A model generated the notes under the pieces. That model was not told the DNA's origin, searched no databases, and saw only the letters and a program-made list of their open reading frames with translations. Both the position numbers and the translations under genes were made by a program. From contig NZ_VWXI01000001.1 of the NCBI RefSeq assembly GCF_011752525.1, forward strand, positions 248,001-312,000: a DNA stretch of 64,000 nt, in the 5' to 3' direction. The stretch is from Pantoea sp. Cy-639 (GTDB lineage: Bacteria > Pseudomonadota > Gammaproteobacteria > Pseudomonadales > Pseudomonadaceae). Every line of letters starts with the position of its first letter. Within the stretch, counting starts at the first letter, position 1. Below are positions 38,683 through 46,677 of this stretch, piece by piece.

Positions 38683-39369
38683 TCACGCAGCCTCATTCAT
38701 CAGCAGCCCCTCGACCTCCAGAATCACCCGAACTTCAGCCAGCGCATCGTCGATCATTCCGTCGAGCTTCTCGTTGATATCCAGCCTCCAGCGACGGCGC
38801 GTCGACTCTGGCGTGGCGTCGAGATCCCAGGTGTTCATGTCGTAGAAGCTGTCAGGCAGGATGATCACGTCCTCTTCGAGCGCCTCGATGCGCTTCTTCG
38901 CGGCCCGGCCAGCGGCAACGGCGGCATTCACCGCCGCTTCCCGACGCCAGGCCGATGCATCAAGCGGAATGTCCACTGACACAGATTGCGGCGCCTTGCG
39001 GCGAGCACCCTTCAATTTCGGGATCGCCCAGGCGGTCACCGCCTTGTAGATGAACAACATCGGCGCTGGGCTTGCGATGAGCGGCCTTACCAGCGTGATG
39101 GCCTGCACCTTTTTTGCCTTGTTGGTGCTGTACTTGGCGACCAGGGCATCCCAGTGCCGCCCCTTGAGCAAGTGGTGCAGCCGCGCCGACAGCCAGTAAT
39201 CGACCTGGGTGCGGTCGATGCCGCCCGACTGCCCACCCAACGAGGCCAGGCAACCACCATCCTCCTCTGCCGACTTGTACAGCTTCTGCCATGCCTGGGC
39301 CTTCGCCGACCCTTTCTCGCCCGCCGCCAGAGCGGCAACTACTGCACCCGAAACGCTGCTGTAAACCAT
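38683..39369 (-). CDS. conserved phage protein, possible late regulator
   Basis: 228 aa from the ATG at 39369 (GAGGGG nine bases upstream). VYSSVSGAVVAALAAGEKGS, LSARLHHLLKGRHWDALVAK and DRTQVDYWLSARL are helical and basic; VEGLL near the end is acidic. I recall similar proteins at the end of the early-left operon in Pseudomonas phages. Its place just before the late genes is that of an antiterminator Q, and the late operon has several internal terminators, but no domain proves this. Confidence 0.6.
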   Translation of the reverse strand: MVYSSVSGAVVAALAAGEKGSAKAQAWQKLYKSAEEDGGCLASLGGQSGGIDRTQVDYWLSARLHHLLKGRHWDALVAKYSTNKAKKVQAITLVRPLIASPAPMLFIYKAVTAWAIPKLKGARRKAPQSVSVDIPLDASAWRREAAVNAAVAAGRAAKKRIEALEEDVIILPDSFYDMNTWDLDATPESTRRRWRLDINEKLDGMIDDALAEVRVILEVEGLLMNEAA

Positions 39370-39380
39370 GTCCTTTCCCC

Positions 39381-39698
39381 TCAATCCCCGGTGTAGTTGG
39401 TGCCGCCGGCGCCGCGCCGGTTGCTTCCCTGATATGTCGCCTCAGGCCCGGATGCCTGAAGGTTCTTCAATTGCTCGATCTGCCGGAGCGCTGCCCGAAG
39501 CCTCATGCTGAGCTGGGTCACTAGTTCATCCAGGGCCAGGGCCTCGCCAGTTGCAGCCGCTACCCAGCCCGAGGCGTTGCAGTGGTCGCATGGCAGTTCG
39601 TGAAACACACCCTGAGTGACCGCTCTCCCACGGCACAAAGGGCACTTACCCAACTCGATCACGGCCTTCTTGAAGGCTGGGCCGTGGTTCTTCCTCAT
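39381..39698 (-). CDS. zinc-finger-like phage protein (DnaJ-type CxxC)
   Basis: 105 aa. GKCPLCRGRAVTQGVFHELP followed by CDHCNASGWV gives CxxCxG and CxxCxxSG motifs, which bind one zinc as in DnaJ and some antitermination proteins. The C-terminal half is coiled-coil and then disordered. Its start overlaps the preceding stop (ATGA). A regulatory role for late transcription is possible. Confidence 0.65.
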   Translation of the reverse strand: MRKNHGPAFKKAVIELGKCPLCRGRAVTQGVFHELPCDHCNASGWVAAATGEALALDELVTQLSMRLRAALRQIEQLKNLQASGPEATYQGSNRRGAGGTNYTGD

Positions 39699-39898
39699 TG
39701 GGCCTCCATCAGCTGCTTGTGGACTTGGTAGATGTCGTCACCATCCAGGCACTCTGGCTGATGCCTGACCCGGTACGCCTCACCGCCCTTCATCTTCACC
39801 TCGAGCACCAGATCGCCATTGCTGCTGTAGATGAACATCGCACTGATGTCCGCCGGATTGACGGCGAGACGGGATCGCTTTACGAGCTGAATCAGCAT
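39695..39898 (-). CDS. hypothetical phage protein (67 aa)
   Basis: The ATG at 39898 has GAGG eight bases upstream and lies 14 bases after the recombinase stop. ISAMFIYSSNGDLVLEVKMK and GEAYRVRHQPECLDGDDIY are beta-strand-like. I do not recognise a family. Confidence 0.62.
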   Translation of the reverse strand: MLIQLVKRSRLAVNPADISAMFIYSSNGDLVLEVKMKGGEAYRVRHQPECLDGDDIYQVHKQLMEAQ

Positions 39899-39911
39899 TT
39901 CGAATCCTCGC

Positions 39912-41189
39912 CTATGGTTGGTCATTGGATGCGCTAGAGGCCCCGCCGTGGCTGGCCTGCGCTGGAAACTGCGAAACTTCGCGTAATGGCTCGGCAATGG
40001 TGTGGATGCCACTGAAACCACGCTCATCAAGCCAGGTGTGCCACTTCTCCAGCGCCTCGCGCTTGCCGGTCTCCACCCAGGAGTGGATGTAGGTCTGCAC
40101 GTTGCGCCCCATTGCGTGGTTGAGCAGCAGCTCGCCGATCAGGAAGTCGATACCCAGGTCCACCCAGGCAGTGCGTGCCACCTTGCGCAGGTCATGGCTG
40201 GTCCACTCGCCCTGCCCCAGGCGCGCGAAGATGGCGAAGGCCTGGCTGTCACTGATCGCCTTGCCGGACTTGGCAGGGAACAGATACAGGCCGTTGTAGC
40301 CGGTCGCGGCCTGTTGTTGGTGGTAGCGCTTGAGCAGTGCGCACACCTGGTCGGTCAGAGGAAGGTTCAGCTCAACCCGGGTCTTGGTGTGCAGCGCCGG
40401 GATGTGCCACTGGCGATCCTCCAGGGTGAAGTCCCGCCACGACGCCAGCCGAGTCTCCGATACCCGGGTGCCGTGGCACAGCATCATCAAGGCGAGCATG
40501 GCTTCGGCCGGCGCCTGCTCGAAGTGTCCGGACAGCTGCGTGAGCAGGCCCTCGACTTGGCCATCGCGCAGCCGCGCCGCCTTGGGTTTGATCTTGGCCT
40601 TGGAGAAGTCGCTGAAGCGGATGGCGGCCATCGGGTTGGTGTTGATCAGGTTGAGCCGCGCCGCCTGCTTGAAGGCCAGGGCCAGCAGCCGGAAGATCAG
40701 CCGCAAATACTCGAGGGACAGTTCGGCCTGAAGGGGCCACATCAGGCGCTGATCGACCTCTGCCTTACTGACGGCTACCAGCGGCAATTCGCCTAGGCGC
40801 GGAATAAGGTGCTTGACCATGGCCGAATGAGCGGTCGCCTTGCGCTTTGCCGACAAGTTGCGGTCCTTGCTCATCCGCTCATCGAACCAAGCCAGCAACT
40901 GCCCTGTGCTCTGCCAGGTGCCCACAGCCACCTCAGCACTGGGGGTTACCGTCAGGCGTGCGCGCACCTCTGGCAGCACAGCCAGCACCGCTTTCGTGCC
41001 CAGGTCGGGGTAATTGGCGATCTTGTTCCACTTGCTGCCGGTGACCAGGTACCACGATCCGCGGGATCGATCCTGCTTGTAGCGAAAGCGGAACGCAGGC
41101 TGCCGGGCGTCCCTCAGATCACGCACCTCGTCAGCGGCGTGTCGGCGGATCTCGGCGTCAGACAGGGTGACGGTCAATGTCTTGCTCAT
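39912..41189 (-). CDS. second tyrosine recombinase, in the early-left operon
   Basis: 425 aa. An N-terminal arm-type DUF4102-like part (FRFRYKQDRSRGSWYLVTGS), a SAM-like core-binding domain and a catalytic domain: LCHGTRVSETRLASWRDFTL (Arg I), GEWTSHDLRKVARTAWVDLG (H-x-x-R), LLNHAMGRNVQTYIHSW (Tyr). It is far from the att sites and in the replication operon, opposite in direction to the prophage integrase. It may resolve concatemers or dimers, or be a captured integrase. ATGA overlap with the upstream gene. Confidence 0.88.
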   Translation of the reverse strand: MSKTLTVTLSDAEIRRHAADEVRDLRDARQPAFRFRYKQDRSRGSWYLVTGSKWNKIANYPDLGTKAVLAVLPEVRARLTVTPSAEVAVGTWQSTGQLLAWFDERMSKDRNLSAKRKATAHSAMVKHLIPRLGELPLVAVSKAEVDQRLMWPLQAELSLEYLRLIFRLLALAFKQAARLNLINTNPMAAIRFSDFSKAKIKPKAARLRDGQVEGLLTQLSGHFEQAPAEAMLALMMLCHGTRVSETRLASWRDFTLEDRQWHIPALHTKTRVELNLPLTDQVCALLKRYHQQQAATGYNGLYLFPAKSGKAISDSQAFAIFARLGQGEWTSHDLRKVARTAWVDLGIDFLIGELLLNHAMGRNVQTYIHSWVETGKREALEKWHTWLDERGFSGIHTIAEPLREVSQFPAQASHGGASSASNDQP

Positions 41190-41482
41190 GCGACCAGCAC
41201 CCCTTCGCGAACCAAGATGGCCTGAGTGCGCATTACACCCTCGGCGTGGTACTGACGAGCGGTGTCGCGGTCAATGATGCGACTCCGGCCGTCGCAGGCG
41301 TCGTGGCATGCGCTACAGGCCCAGGCGCCCTGCATGTCGTGTGGCTTGATACCGACACCGCAGGTACCGGCCAGCCGATAGTGGGCAAGAACGGTGGTTT
41401 CGGGGTTGCCGTTGCACACCCCTGGGATGCGCACTTGGCATTCACGGCCGCGTGCGGCCTTGGTCAGTTTCGTTTGCCGCAT
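41186..41482 (-). CDS. DUF1364 / nuclease-domain protein
   Basis: 98 aa. LTKAARGRECQVRIPGVCNG, TVLAHYRLAGTCGVGIKPHD and GAWACSACHDACDGR form the DUF1364 fold, related to the YbcO nuclease of the DLP12 prophage. Conserved Cys/His residues bind metal. Part of the nin-like region of lambdoid phages; likely acts on recombination intermediates. Confidence 0.88.
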   Translation of the reverse strand: MRQTKLTKAARGRECQVRIPGVCNGNPETTVLAHYRLAGTCGVGIKPHDMQGAWACSACHDACDGRSRIIDRDTARQYHAEGVMRTQAILVREGVLVA

Positions 41483-41673
41483 GGGGCGTCCTCCCCGTGA
41501 AGGTCAATGATGGTGTAGGCGCTGGGCCACATGCGCTGGCCGTGTGCAATCGCCATGTCTTGGTCGCGGTAGAGCGCCACCGGCGGGCGCTGTTGATCGG
41601 GCAGGCCAAACAGGTCGGCTCTGCAGTACAGTGCGTAGCGGTAGTCGGCAAGGTCTGGGATCGGAAGCCTCAT
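41464..41673 (-). CDS. hypothetical phage protein (69 aa)
   Basis: Starts at an ATG overlapping the DnaB stop (ATGA) and overlaps the DUF1364 gene by 19 bases. LADYRYALYCRADLFGLPDQ and YRDQDMAIAHGQRMWP have no family I know. Position-based support only. Confidence 0.6.
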   Translation of the reverse strand: MRLPIPDLADYRYALYCRADLFGLPDQQRPPVALYRDQDMAIAHGQRMWPSAYTIIDLHGEDAPCGKRN

Positions 41674-43052
41674 TCGGCGATCTCCTTTCGGCGATATCGT
41701 GCTGACAGTGGCCTGTCGTTCGACGGCTGGACCTTCACCGGCGGCTGCCAGCTGGCGGACAGGTTCTCGAAACGGTTGTACTGGCCAAGGAATGCCGCGC
41801 GGACGGTACCGGTCTCAATGTCTCTGCCCTTTCCGACGATGATCTCGGCGATGCCCTTGTATTCGCTGTTCTCGTGGTAAACCTCGTCGCGGTACACGAA
41901 CAGGATCACGTCGGCATCCTGCTCGATGGCGCCCGATTCACGCAGGTCGGACGGCACTGGGCGCTTGTTCGGGCGCTCTTCGCACTTGCGGGAGAGCTGG
42001 CTGAGCAGCACGACGGGGATGCCAAGCTCGCGTGCAAGCTGCTTGCAGCCACGGCTGATGCCACTGATCTCCTCGGTACGATTGCCGCCCTCACCCTCCA
42101 TCAGTTGCAAGTAATCGATCAGCAGGATGTCGAGGCCATAGCGCATCTTGTGACGACGAGCCAGCGAGCGGATGCGCCCAACGGTGGCAGTGGCGCGGTC
42201 AGCGATAAACAGGTTTGCGTGCTGCAGCTTGGCTGCCGCCGCGCACAGCTCGGCACCGTGCGACTCACAGGCCGATCCGTTCTTAACCAAGCCCAGCGGG
42301 ATCTTGCCCTCGGCAGCAGTCGCGCGGTCGATCAACTGGCCTTTGCTCATCTCCAGGCTGACAACCAGGCCGGCCTTCTTCTGGCGCACCACGGCGTCCA
42401 ACACAAAGCCCATGCCAAGCGTGGTCTTACCCATGCCAGGGCGGCCGGCCACAATGATCAACTGCTCAGGCTGTAGGCCGCCGGTTTTCTCGTCGAGGTC
42501 GGCCAGTCCGGTAGATAAGCCGATCAGAGTTTCGCCGCGTGACAACCGGTCGTGACGCTCCTGCCACACCTCCAGCTGGTCGGCCATCAGGTCGGCAGCC
42601 TTAACGACCTCCTCGCCGTCGCTGCCGGAGTCAATGGCCATGGCCGCCGCTTGCACCGCAGCGATCTTGTCCTGAATGTCCGCGCCGCCCTGGGCGATCT
42701 CAATAGTGCGATCACTCAAGTCGTACAAGGCGCGCTCGATCGCACGCTCTCGGACGATGCCGGCATAGGACGCTGCGTTGGCCACGCTCGGAGTGTTCTT
42801 CACGATCTCCGCGCAGTACGCCAGCGCGTTGTCGCCGGAAGGCAGCGTGCCGATGCGGTCAGCCACAGTGAGGAAGTCGACAGATCCACCTGCCGCACGC
42901 ACACCCATGATCCCGCGATAAACGTCGGCGTTGTCAGCGAAGTAGAACGACTCCGGCGACAAATCGTCGGTCAACACGTCGATCAGTTCCGGGCGCTGGA
43001 GCATGGCGCCCAGCAGGCTGTGTTCGGCTTCTGCGCTGTAGGGGTCACGCAT
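41670..43052 (-). CDS. dnaB: replicative DNA helicase, DnaB type
   Basis: 460 aa from the ATG at 43052, which overlaps the stop of the O-like gene. The N-terminal domain reads PYSAEAEHSLLGAMLQRPEL; the RecA-like motor has Walker A GRPGMGKTTLG, Walker B ILLIDYLQLM, and SQLSRKCEERPNKRPVPSDL with DLRESGAIEQDADVILFVYR. Full length for the family. A phage-encoded DnaB paired with an O-like loader is a common replacement of the lambda O/P system. Confidence 0.95.
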   Translation of the reverse strand: MRDPYSAEAEHSLLGAMLQRPELIDVLTDDLSPESFYFADNADVYRGIMGVRAAGGSVDFLTVADRIGTLPSGDNALAYCAEIVKNTPSVANAASYAGIVRERAIERALYDLSDRTIEIAQGGADIQDKIAAVQAAAMAIDSGSDGEEVVKAADLMADQLEVWQERHDRLSRGETLIGLSTGLADLDEKTGGLQPEQLIIVAGRPGMGKTTLGMGFVLDAVVRQKKAGLVVSLEMSKGQLIDRATAAEGKIPLGLVKNGSACESHGAELCAAAAKLQHANLFIADRATATVGRIRSLARRHKMRYGLDILLIDYLQLMEGEGGNRTEEISGISRGCKQLARELGIPVVLLSQLSRKCEERPNKRPVPSDLRESGAIEQDADVILFVYRDEVYHENSEYKGIAEIIVGKGRDIETGTVRAAFLGQYNRFENLSASWQPPVKVQPSNDRPLSARYRRKEIAE

Positions 43053-43746
43053 GGTAGTTGCCCTCCACGACCTTGACGAAGTTGGACGGGGCAATCAGCC
43101 AGTCGAAGGTGGCTCGGAATGGCGCACCGCCAAATTTCCCAGCGGCACGCCCCATCAAGAAATCCGACTTCGCGACGTCAGCGAAGTACTCGGTCCAGAA
43201 TTCCAGGCTCTGGTGAACATCGCTCTGGTTCCAACGGGCGCGGATTTGTTTCTTGCGAGCCTCCGACACGAGAACGACGGCAGGCAGGGTTGGCGTGAGC
43301 AGTCGGTTGAACAGATTCACGATGTCCTGAACCGGGCAAGACGGCGAGCGCGGAACGCGGTTGCCATCAGGTGACGGTTCAATTGATGGTTCCTTTACGG
43401 TTCTGGGGGCATCTGGTGCCGGGGTGGGGGGCATTTCGTGCCGGGGTGATGGGGCATCTGGTGCCGGGGGGCATTTCGTGCCGGGGGCATATGCTGCCGG
43501 GGTGATGGTGTACCAGGTCGAGCGACCGAAGCGTTGATGGCTCTTCAGCAGATCGACCTCCTCAAGCCAACGCAATGCATTGCGCACAGCTCGCTCCGAT
43601 AGGCAGGTACGCGATCCAATGGTGGCGAGGGATGGCCAGCAAACACCGTCGTCGTTGGCGTTGTCGGCCAATGAAATCAGCACCGCCTTTTGCGCAGGGC
43701 TCATCCCCTGCAATGGCCAGCAGGCCGTCATCACAATGGTGCTCAT
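43045..43746 (-). CDS. phage replication initiator, O-like winged-helix protein
   Basis: 233 aa. The N-terminal winged helix (SPAQKAVLISLADNANDDG, CWPSLATIGSRTCLSERAVR) is that of helix-turn-helix replication proteins such as lambda O and phage PlyM-type initiators. A proline-rich linker (PGTKCPPAPDAPSPRHEMPP) is encoded by five tandem iterons. The C-terminal domain resembles the DnaB-contacting part of O (VKVVEGNYHA end). It should bind the iterons and recruit the helicase encoded next. Confidence 0.85.
   Translation of the reverse strand: MSTIVMTACWPLQGMSPAQKAVLISLADNANDDGVCWPSLATIGSRTCLSERAVRNALRWLEEVDLLKSHQRFGRSTWYTITPAAYAPGTKCPPAPDAPSPRHEMPPTPAPDAPRTVKEPSIEPSPDGNRVPRSPSCPVQDIVNLFNRLLTPTLPAVVLVSEARKKQIRARWNQSDVHQSLEFWTEYFADVAKSDFLMGRAAGKFGGAPFRATFDWLIAPSNFVKVVEGNYHA
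43404..43503. repeat. iteron array, predicted phage replication origin
   Basis: Five direct copies of a ~19-20-bp unit, GGGGCAT-N4/5-TGCCGGGG: at about 43405, 43427, 43451, 43468 and 43483. Each contains a small dyad GGCA...TGCC. The array lies within the O-like gene, encoding its proline-rich linker, as the lambda origin lies within O. Confidence 0.82.
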
Positions 43747-43931
43747 GACTTGCTCTCACACAGGGAGGCGCGCAGGTGTTCAACGCATTCGATACGGAAG
43801 GCGTTTTTCGACTCTGGCGCATACTGGAGGCGGATCATCCGCGCGGCATGGAGGGCGGCGGACTGGTGGTAGGCTTTCTGGTGCGAAACGGCCTGTGACG
43901 CGGTGTTGCTTGCGTCCATTGCAGAGTGCAT
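43743..43931 (-). CDS. hypothetical phage protein (62 aa)
   Basis: ATG at 43931 (GAGG upstream); a second ATG four codons later is an alternative. SHQKAYHQSAALHAARMIRL is helical. The stop overlaps the start of the O-like gene (ATGA), implying coupling. No known family. Confidence 0.6.
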   Translation of the reverse strand: MHSAMDASNTASQAVSHQKAYHQSAALHAARMIRLQYAPESKNAFRIECVEHLRASLCESKS

Positions 43932-44070
43932 AATCGACCTCGATGTTTGTTGTAGAGAAGCCGCCCTGCCAGGCGGTTTTTTTTCGCCCGCGATTCGGGA
44001 GTTATGGGTGCCTGGAGCATCCGTGGTAGCTTTTTGGCTCCACACGAAAAGGCCATCGGAGCCCGGACAT

Positions 44071-44565
44071 ATGAAGATGAATAGAGAACTCCAGCGAGAA
44101 TTGCTGGCAGAACTCAGGGACCACTACCCCGGCAGGTCCTCGTCGGTTTATGGGATGGGCGAATACTCCCAGGCCGAATGCGTCGCCAACCTGATTTACA
44201 TGCAGGAGCACGGTTTGGTTGAAAGTGGAATTGAATTCAGTGGATTGAGCGGAGCCAAAACCCTTACCCAAGCGAAAATCACAGCGAAGGGTTTGGACTT
44301 CCTTGAAGATGACGGCGGGATGGGCGCAATCCTCGCCACGGTTACGATCAAGCTCCATGAGGACACGCTCCGCCAGCTGATCGAGGCGAAAGTTCAGGCA
44401 TCGAGCCTTCCCGAGGATCAGAAAAGTGGGATTCTGAAAGCTCTGCGTGAAGCTCCTGGCGAGACCACAAAACAGCTGATAACGAAACTAGTGGACCTGG
44501 GCATGGAGAATGCGCAGAAAGCACTTCCGCTAATTCAAACGTTGCTACAGAACGGCCAGCCCTGA
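44071..44565 (+). CDS. hypothetical protein on the strand opposite the early-left operon
   Basis: 164 aa from the ATG at 44071. RELQRELLAELRDHYPGRSS and AECVANLIYMQEHGLVESGI then TLTQAKITAKGLDFLEDDGG resemble a winged-helix domain (YjcQ/DUF2513-like); the C-terminal part is helical. It lies between the replication genes and cro and runs against them, so it may be expressed in the lysogen. Its 3' part overlaps another frame on the minus strand. Confidence 0.65.
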   Translation: MKMNRELQRELLAELRDHYPGRSSSVYGMGEYSQAECVANLIYMQEHGLVESGIEFSGLSGAKTLTQAKITAKGLDFLEDDGGMGAILATVTIKLHEDTLRQLIEAKVQASSLPEDQKSGILKALREAPGETTKQLITKLVDLGMENAQKALPLIQTLLQNGQP

Positions 44566-44731
44566 ACTCACCCGCCTCCTGAGCACGTAACAGACGGGCG
44601 TACGCAATCAGAGCCCCTCCCCCCCAAAGCTCAACGAATACTTCGTCCATGTCGGTTTCGGCCTGGACGAAGATCTCAGTTGATGTTGGCGACCGGCGTT
44701 TGGGGAGAGCTATCAAGGCGACTGGCTTCAT
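44348..44731 (-). CDS. hypothetical phage protein, 3' part antisense to 44071-44565
   Basis: 128 aa from the ATG at 44731 with AAGGAAG upstream. The first ~60 residues (PVALIALPKRRSPTSTEIFV; ETDMDEVFVELWGGGALIAY) look like a real small phage protein; the rest (PCPGPLVSLSAVLWS) overlaps the opposite gene and may be a run-on. It is the first gene after cro in the leftward direction. Confidence 0.5.
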   Translation of the reverse strand: MKPVALIALPKRRSPTSTEIFVQAETDMDEVFVELWGGGALIAYARLLRAQEAGEFRAGRSVATFELAEVLSAHSPCPGPLVSLSAVLWSRQELHAELSESHFSDPREGSMPELSPRSAGGACPHGA

Positions 44732-44803
44732 GTCCGCTTCCTTACTGGTTAAATTCACAGCTGGTTCAGTTCACTACTGGCGCAAGGCCAGGTCACGCAT
44801 ACT

Positions 44804-45043
44804 TCACGCAGTCGACTTGATAGGTGCTATGCGAGCTAACAGTTGCTTAGCCTTGAATGGCTTGCCGTTGGCTCGGGCCAATTCGGCGATCTTTTCCGCG
44901 TAGCGGGTCTCGCCCGTGTACTCGGTACGCGGCAGGCAGCCAGAGGCAAGCCATTTGTAAACAGCACGCGGTGTTTTCTCGCAGACGACCGATACAGCGA
45001 AGACTCCGCCAGCATCGTCGATCGCCTTCTTGAGCGCCGTCAT
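44804..45043 (-). CDS. Cro / YdaS-type HTH regulator
   Basis: 79 aa from the ATG at 45043 with TGGAGG upstream. LKKAIDDAGGVFAVSVVCEK and TPRAVYKWLASGCLPRTEYT are the HTH of YdaS/Cro-like proteins. It is divergent from the CI-like repressor, across 82 bp containing two operator motifs, and heads the leftward operon of replication genes. It should repress the lysogenic promoter. Confidence 0.85.
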   Translation of the reverse strand: MTALKKAIDDAGGVFAVSVVCEKTPRAVYKWLASGCLPRTEYTGETRYAEKIAELARANGKPFKAKQLLARIAPIKSTA

Positions 45044-45060
45044 AGGGCCTCCAGGCAAAT

Positions 45061-45101
45061 ATGAACTGTAAGTACATAGTATGTCGGAACTGAAAGTACA
45101 T
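45061..45101. promoter_or_regulatory. two CI/Cro operator-like sites
   Basis: On the minus strand ATGTACTTACAGTTCAT (45077-45061) and ATGTACTTTCAGTTCC (45101-45086) share ATGTACTTNCAGTTC. The same pattern recurs twice after the repressor gene. They overlap the predicted cro promoter. Confidence 0.75.
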
Positions 45102-45105
45102 GCAA
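45076..45105 (-). promoter_or_regulatory. predicted cro (leftward early) promoter
   Basis: TTGCAT (45105-45100) and TACTAT (45081-45076) separated by 18 bases on the minus strand. One operator lies in the spacer and the other just past the -10. Confidence 0.6.
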
Positions 45106-45125
45106 GCGCATGCGATATTGAACCC

Positions 45126-45827
45126 ATGGTTCATATCGAAGATATCAGGGCGGCCTTTGCGGCACGCCTCAAGCAAGCACTCGCTGCCAGCGACATCCCT
45201 GCGTGGGGTGCAGGTGCGCGCCTTGCCTCAATCGCAAGCGTTACACCAAAAGCAGCCAGCAAATGGCTGAATGGGGAATCCATGCCAGGTGGCGTGAAGA
45301 TGCTTGCCCTTGCCAACGCACTGAAAGTTCGCCTCGAATGGCTTGAGTACGGAAAAGGCCAAATGGTCGAAGACCGGCCAGAGTTCGACGCCAACATTGA
45401 GCCGTCTGCAGGGCCGGTTCGCTACTACGAATACCCTGAGATCAGTTGGGTGCAGGCCGGGATGCCTATGGAAGCTATTGAGCTATCAAACGTAGCCTCC
45501 TGCGAGGTTCACCCATCCGACGCATGGGCAGGTCCAAACGGCTTTTGGCTGAAAGTCAAAGGCCCATCGATGACGTCCCCGAACGGTATGTCCTTCTCTG
45601 AGGGAATGGTCATCCTGGTAGCACCAGGCTTTGATGTAGAGCATGGGCAATACGTCGTCGCCAAGCTAATTGACTCCAATGAAGCCACGTTCAAGCAATT
45701 TGTCTGGGATTCAGGCAAGGCATACCTAAAACCTCTGAATGCAGCATTTCCGACAGTTGAGATGGATGGCGAATGGTGCCTGGTCGGTCGCGTCGTAGAC
45801 GCCAAGTGGCCGCGCTCCTCGCTTTAA
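45126..45827 (+). CDS. CI-like phage repressor with S24 peptidase domain
   Basis: 233 aa from the ATG at 45126. The N-terminal HTH is ARLASIASVTPKAASKWLNG. The S24 domain has the A-G cleavage site in SWVQAGMPMEA, the catalytic serine in KVKGPSMTSPNG and lysine in QYVVAKLIDS. It should be cleaved when RecA is activated, inducing the prophage. It is divergent from cro and followed by a terminator and a second pair of operator motifs. Confidence 0.93.
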   Translation: MVHIEDIRAAFAARLKQALAASDIPAWGAGARLASIASVTPKAASKWLNGESMPGGVKMLALANALKVRLEWLEYGKGQMVEDRPEFDANIEPSAGPVRYYEYPEISWVQAGMPMEAIELSNVASCEVHPSDAWAGPNGFWLKVKGPSMTSPNGMSFSEGMVILVAPGFDVEHGQYVVAKLIDSNEATFKQFVWDSGKAYLKPLNAAFPTVEMDGEWCLVGRVVDAKWPRSSL

Positions 45828-45848
45828 GTCCTCCCGCCTGACTCCAAG

Positions 45849-45872
45849 AACCCGCTCCCGGCGGGTTTTTTT
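45849..45872 (+). terminator. intrinsic terminator after the repressor gene
   Basis: AACCCGC-TCCCG-GCGGGTT then TTTTT: a seven-base-pair stem and T-run, 20 bases past the stop. Confidence 0.85.
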
Positions 45873-45889
45873 ACGCCCAAAGGAAAATT

Positions 45890-45933
45890 ATGTACTTTTG
45901 GTACTTGACCGATGTGAACCATAGGTACATATT
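45890..45933 (+). promoter_or_regulatory. second operator pair and rightward early promoter
   Basis: ATGTACTTTTGGTACT (45890-45905) and, reversed, ATGTACCTATGGTTCAC (45930-45914) match the CI/Cro motif. TTGACC (45905-45910) and CATATT (45928-45933) with 17-base spacing give a promoter whose spacer holds the second site. It would start the rightward early operon. 45934-46142 otherwise contains only untranslated leader as far as I can see. Confidence 0.65.
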
Positions 45934-46142
45934 TGACTCGTCGCCGGATCGACACCGGCCGCAGCAAAGGCAGCGATGGACAGGCCTCAACAGTCCAGAG
46001 GGGTGGCAACTGCCCCAGGTGTGCAGGGTAAAGCACCAAGATCAGTTATCCGGCGGGAAGGTCCGCGGTCGGAGTCACCAACTTGAAGACGTTTCACGGC
46101 CTGTCGCCAGTAGCAAGGCCGTGGATCTGACGGAGGATCGCA

Positions 46143-46238
46143 ATGCCGAGACTCACGATTGGCGCTTGGCTCTTTCTGCTCAGCTTGTTCGCCGCCCTGG
46201 GCGGGTGCATCTGGGCTCTGTTGGAGCTGACAGCCTGA
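46143..46238 (+). CDS. 31-residue membrane protein
   Basis: An ATG preceded by CGGAGG encodes PRLTIGAWLFLLSLFAALGG and CIWALLELTA: one transmembrane helix. It is the first gene of the rightward early transcript. Phage early small membrane proteins often modulate the host envelope or another membrane protein; here this is inference. Confidence 0.65.
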   Translation: MPRLTIGAWLFLLSLFAALGGCIWALLELTA

Positions 46239-46301
46239 TTTCACTGGCTGGCCTTGGCGACAGGGCCAGACGGGAAATCAACCGCCCTGGAGGGCAAGAC
46301 G

Positions 46302-46526
46302 ATGCGCAACATCAACCAGTTCCGCAAGCCAGGCGAAACCACTGAGCAGTTCCGTTCCCGTCGCGCTCGCGGCGTCTGCGTGAACATTCAGGCCTGGATT
46401 CAAGAGCAACGCGAGCTGTTCGCCATCTCGAAAGGCTACGCGGATCGCCCGAGCATCCGTGCTCAGTGGGACAAGTATCGCTCTCAGTACTTCGATCGCT
46501 TGGCTCTTGCGAAACCGCTTCCATAG
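46302..46526 (+). CDS. hypothetical phage protein (74 aa)
   Basis: Start at 46302 (GGAGG upstream). INQFRKPGETTEQFRSRRAR and GVCVNIQAWIQEQRELFAIS are basic and helical. I do not recognise it. 46527-46677 after it shows no gene. Confidence 0.62.
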   Translation: MRNINQFRKPGETTEQFRSRRARGVCVNIQAWIQEQRELFAISKGYADRPSIRAQWDKYRSQYFDRLALAKPLP

Positions 46527-46677
46527 TCAACCAGCACCACGTCAGCCTGACGTTAACTGCCCGATCACCTGGTTCCCCATCACCAGGCTGCATCGGAGAG
46601 CCCTTCCCGACCCACACAATCAACGTGCAGGGATACAGGCGGGATCGGTTCTCCAATGCAGCTAACCGAGGTTACCC

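Noticed and set aside
43404..43503. Possible CRISPR-like array
   Set aside because: Units are ~20 bp with almost no spacers and lie in a coding sequence; they fit iterons. No CRISPR array or cas gene was seen in the window.
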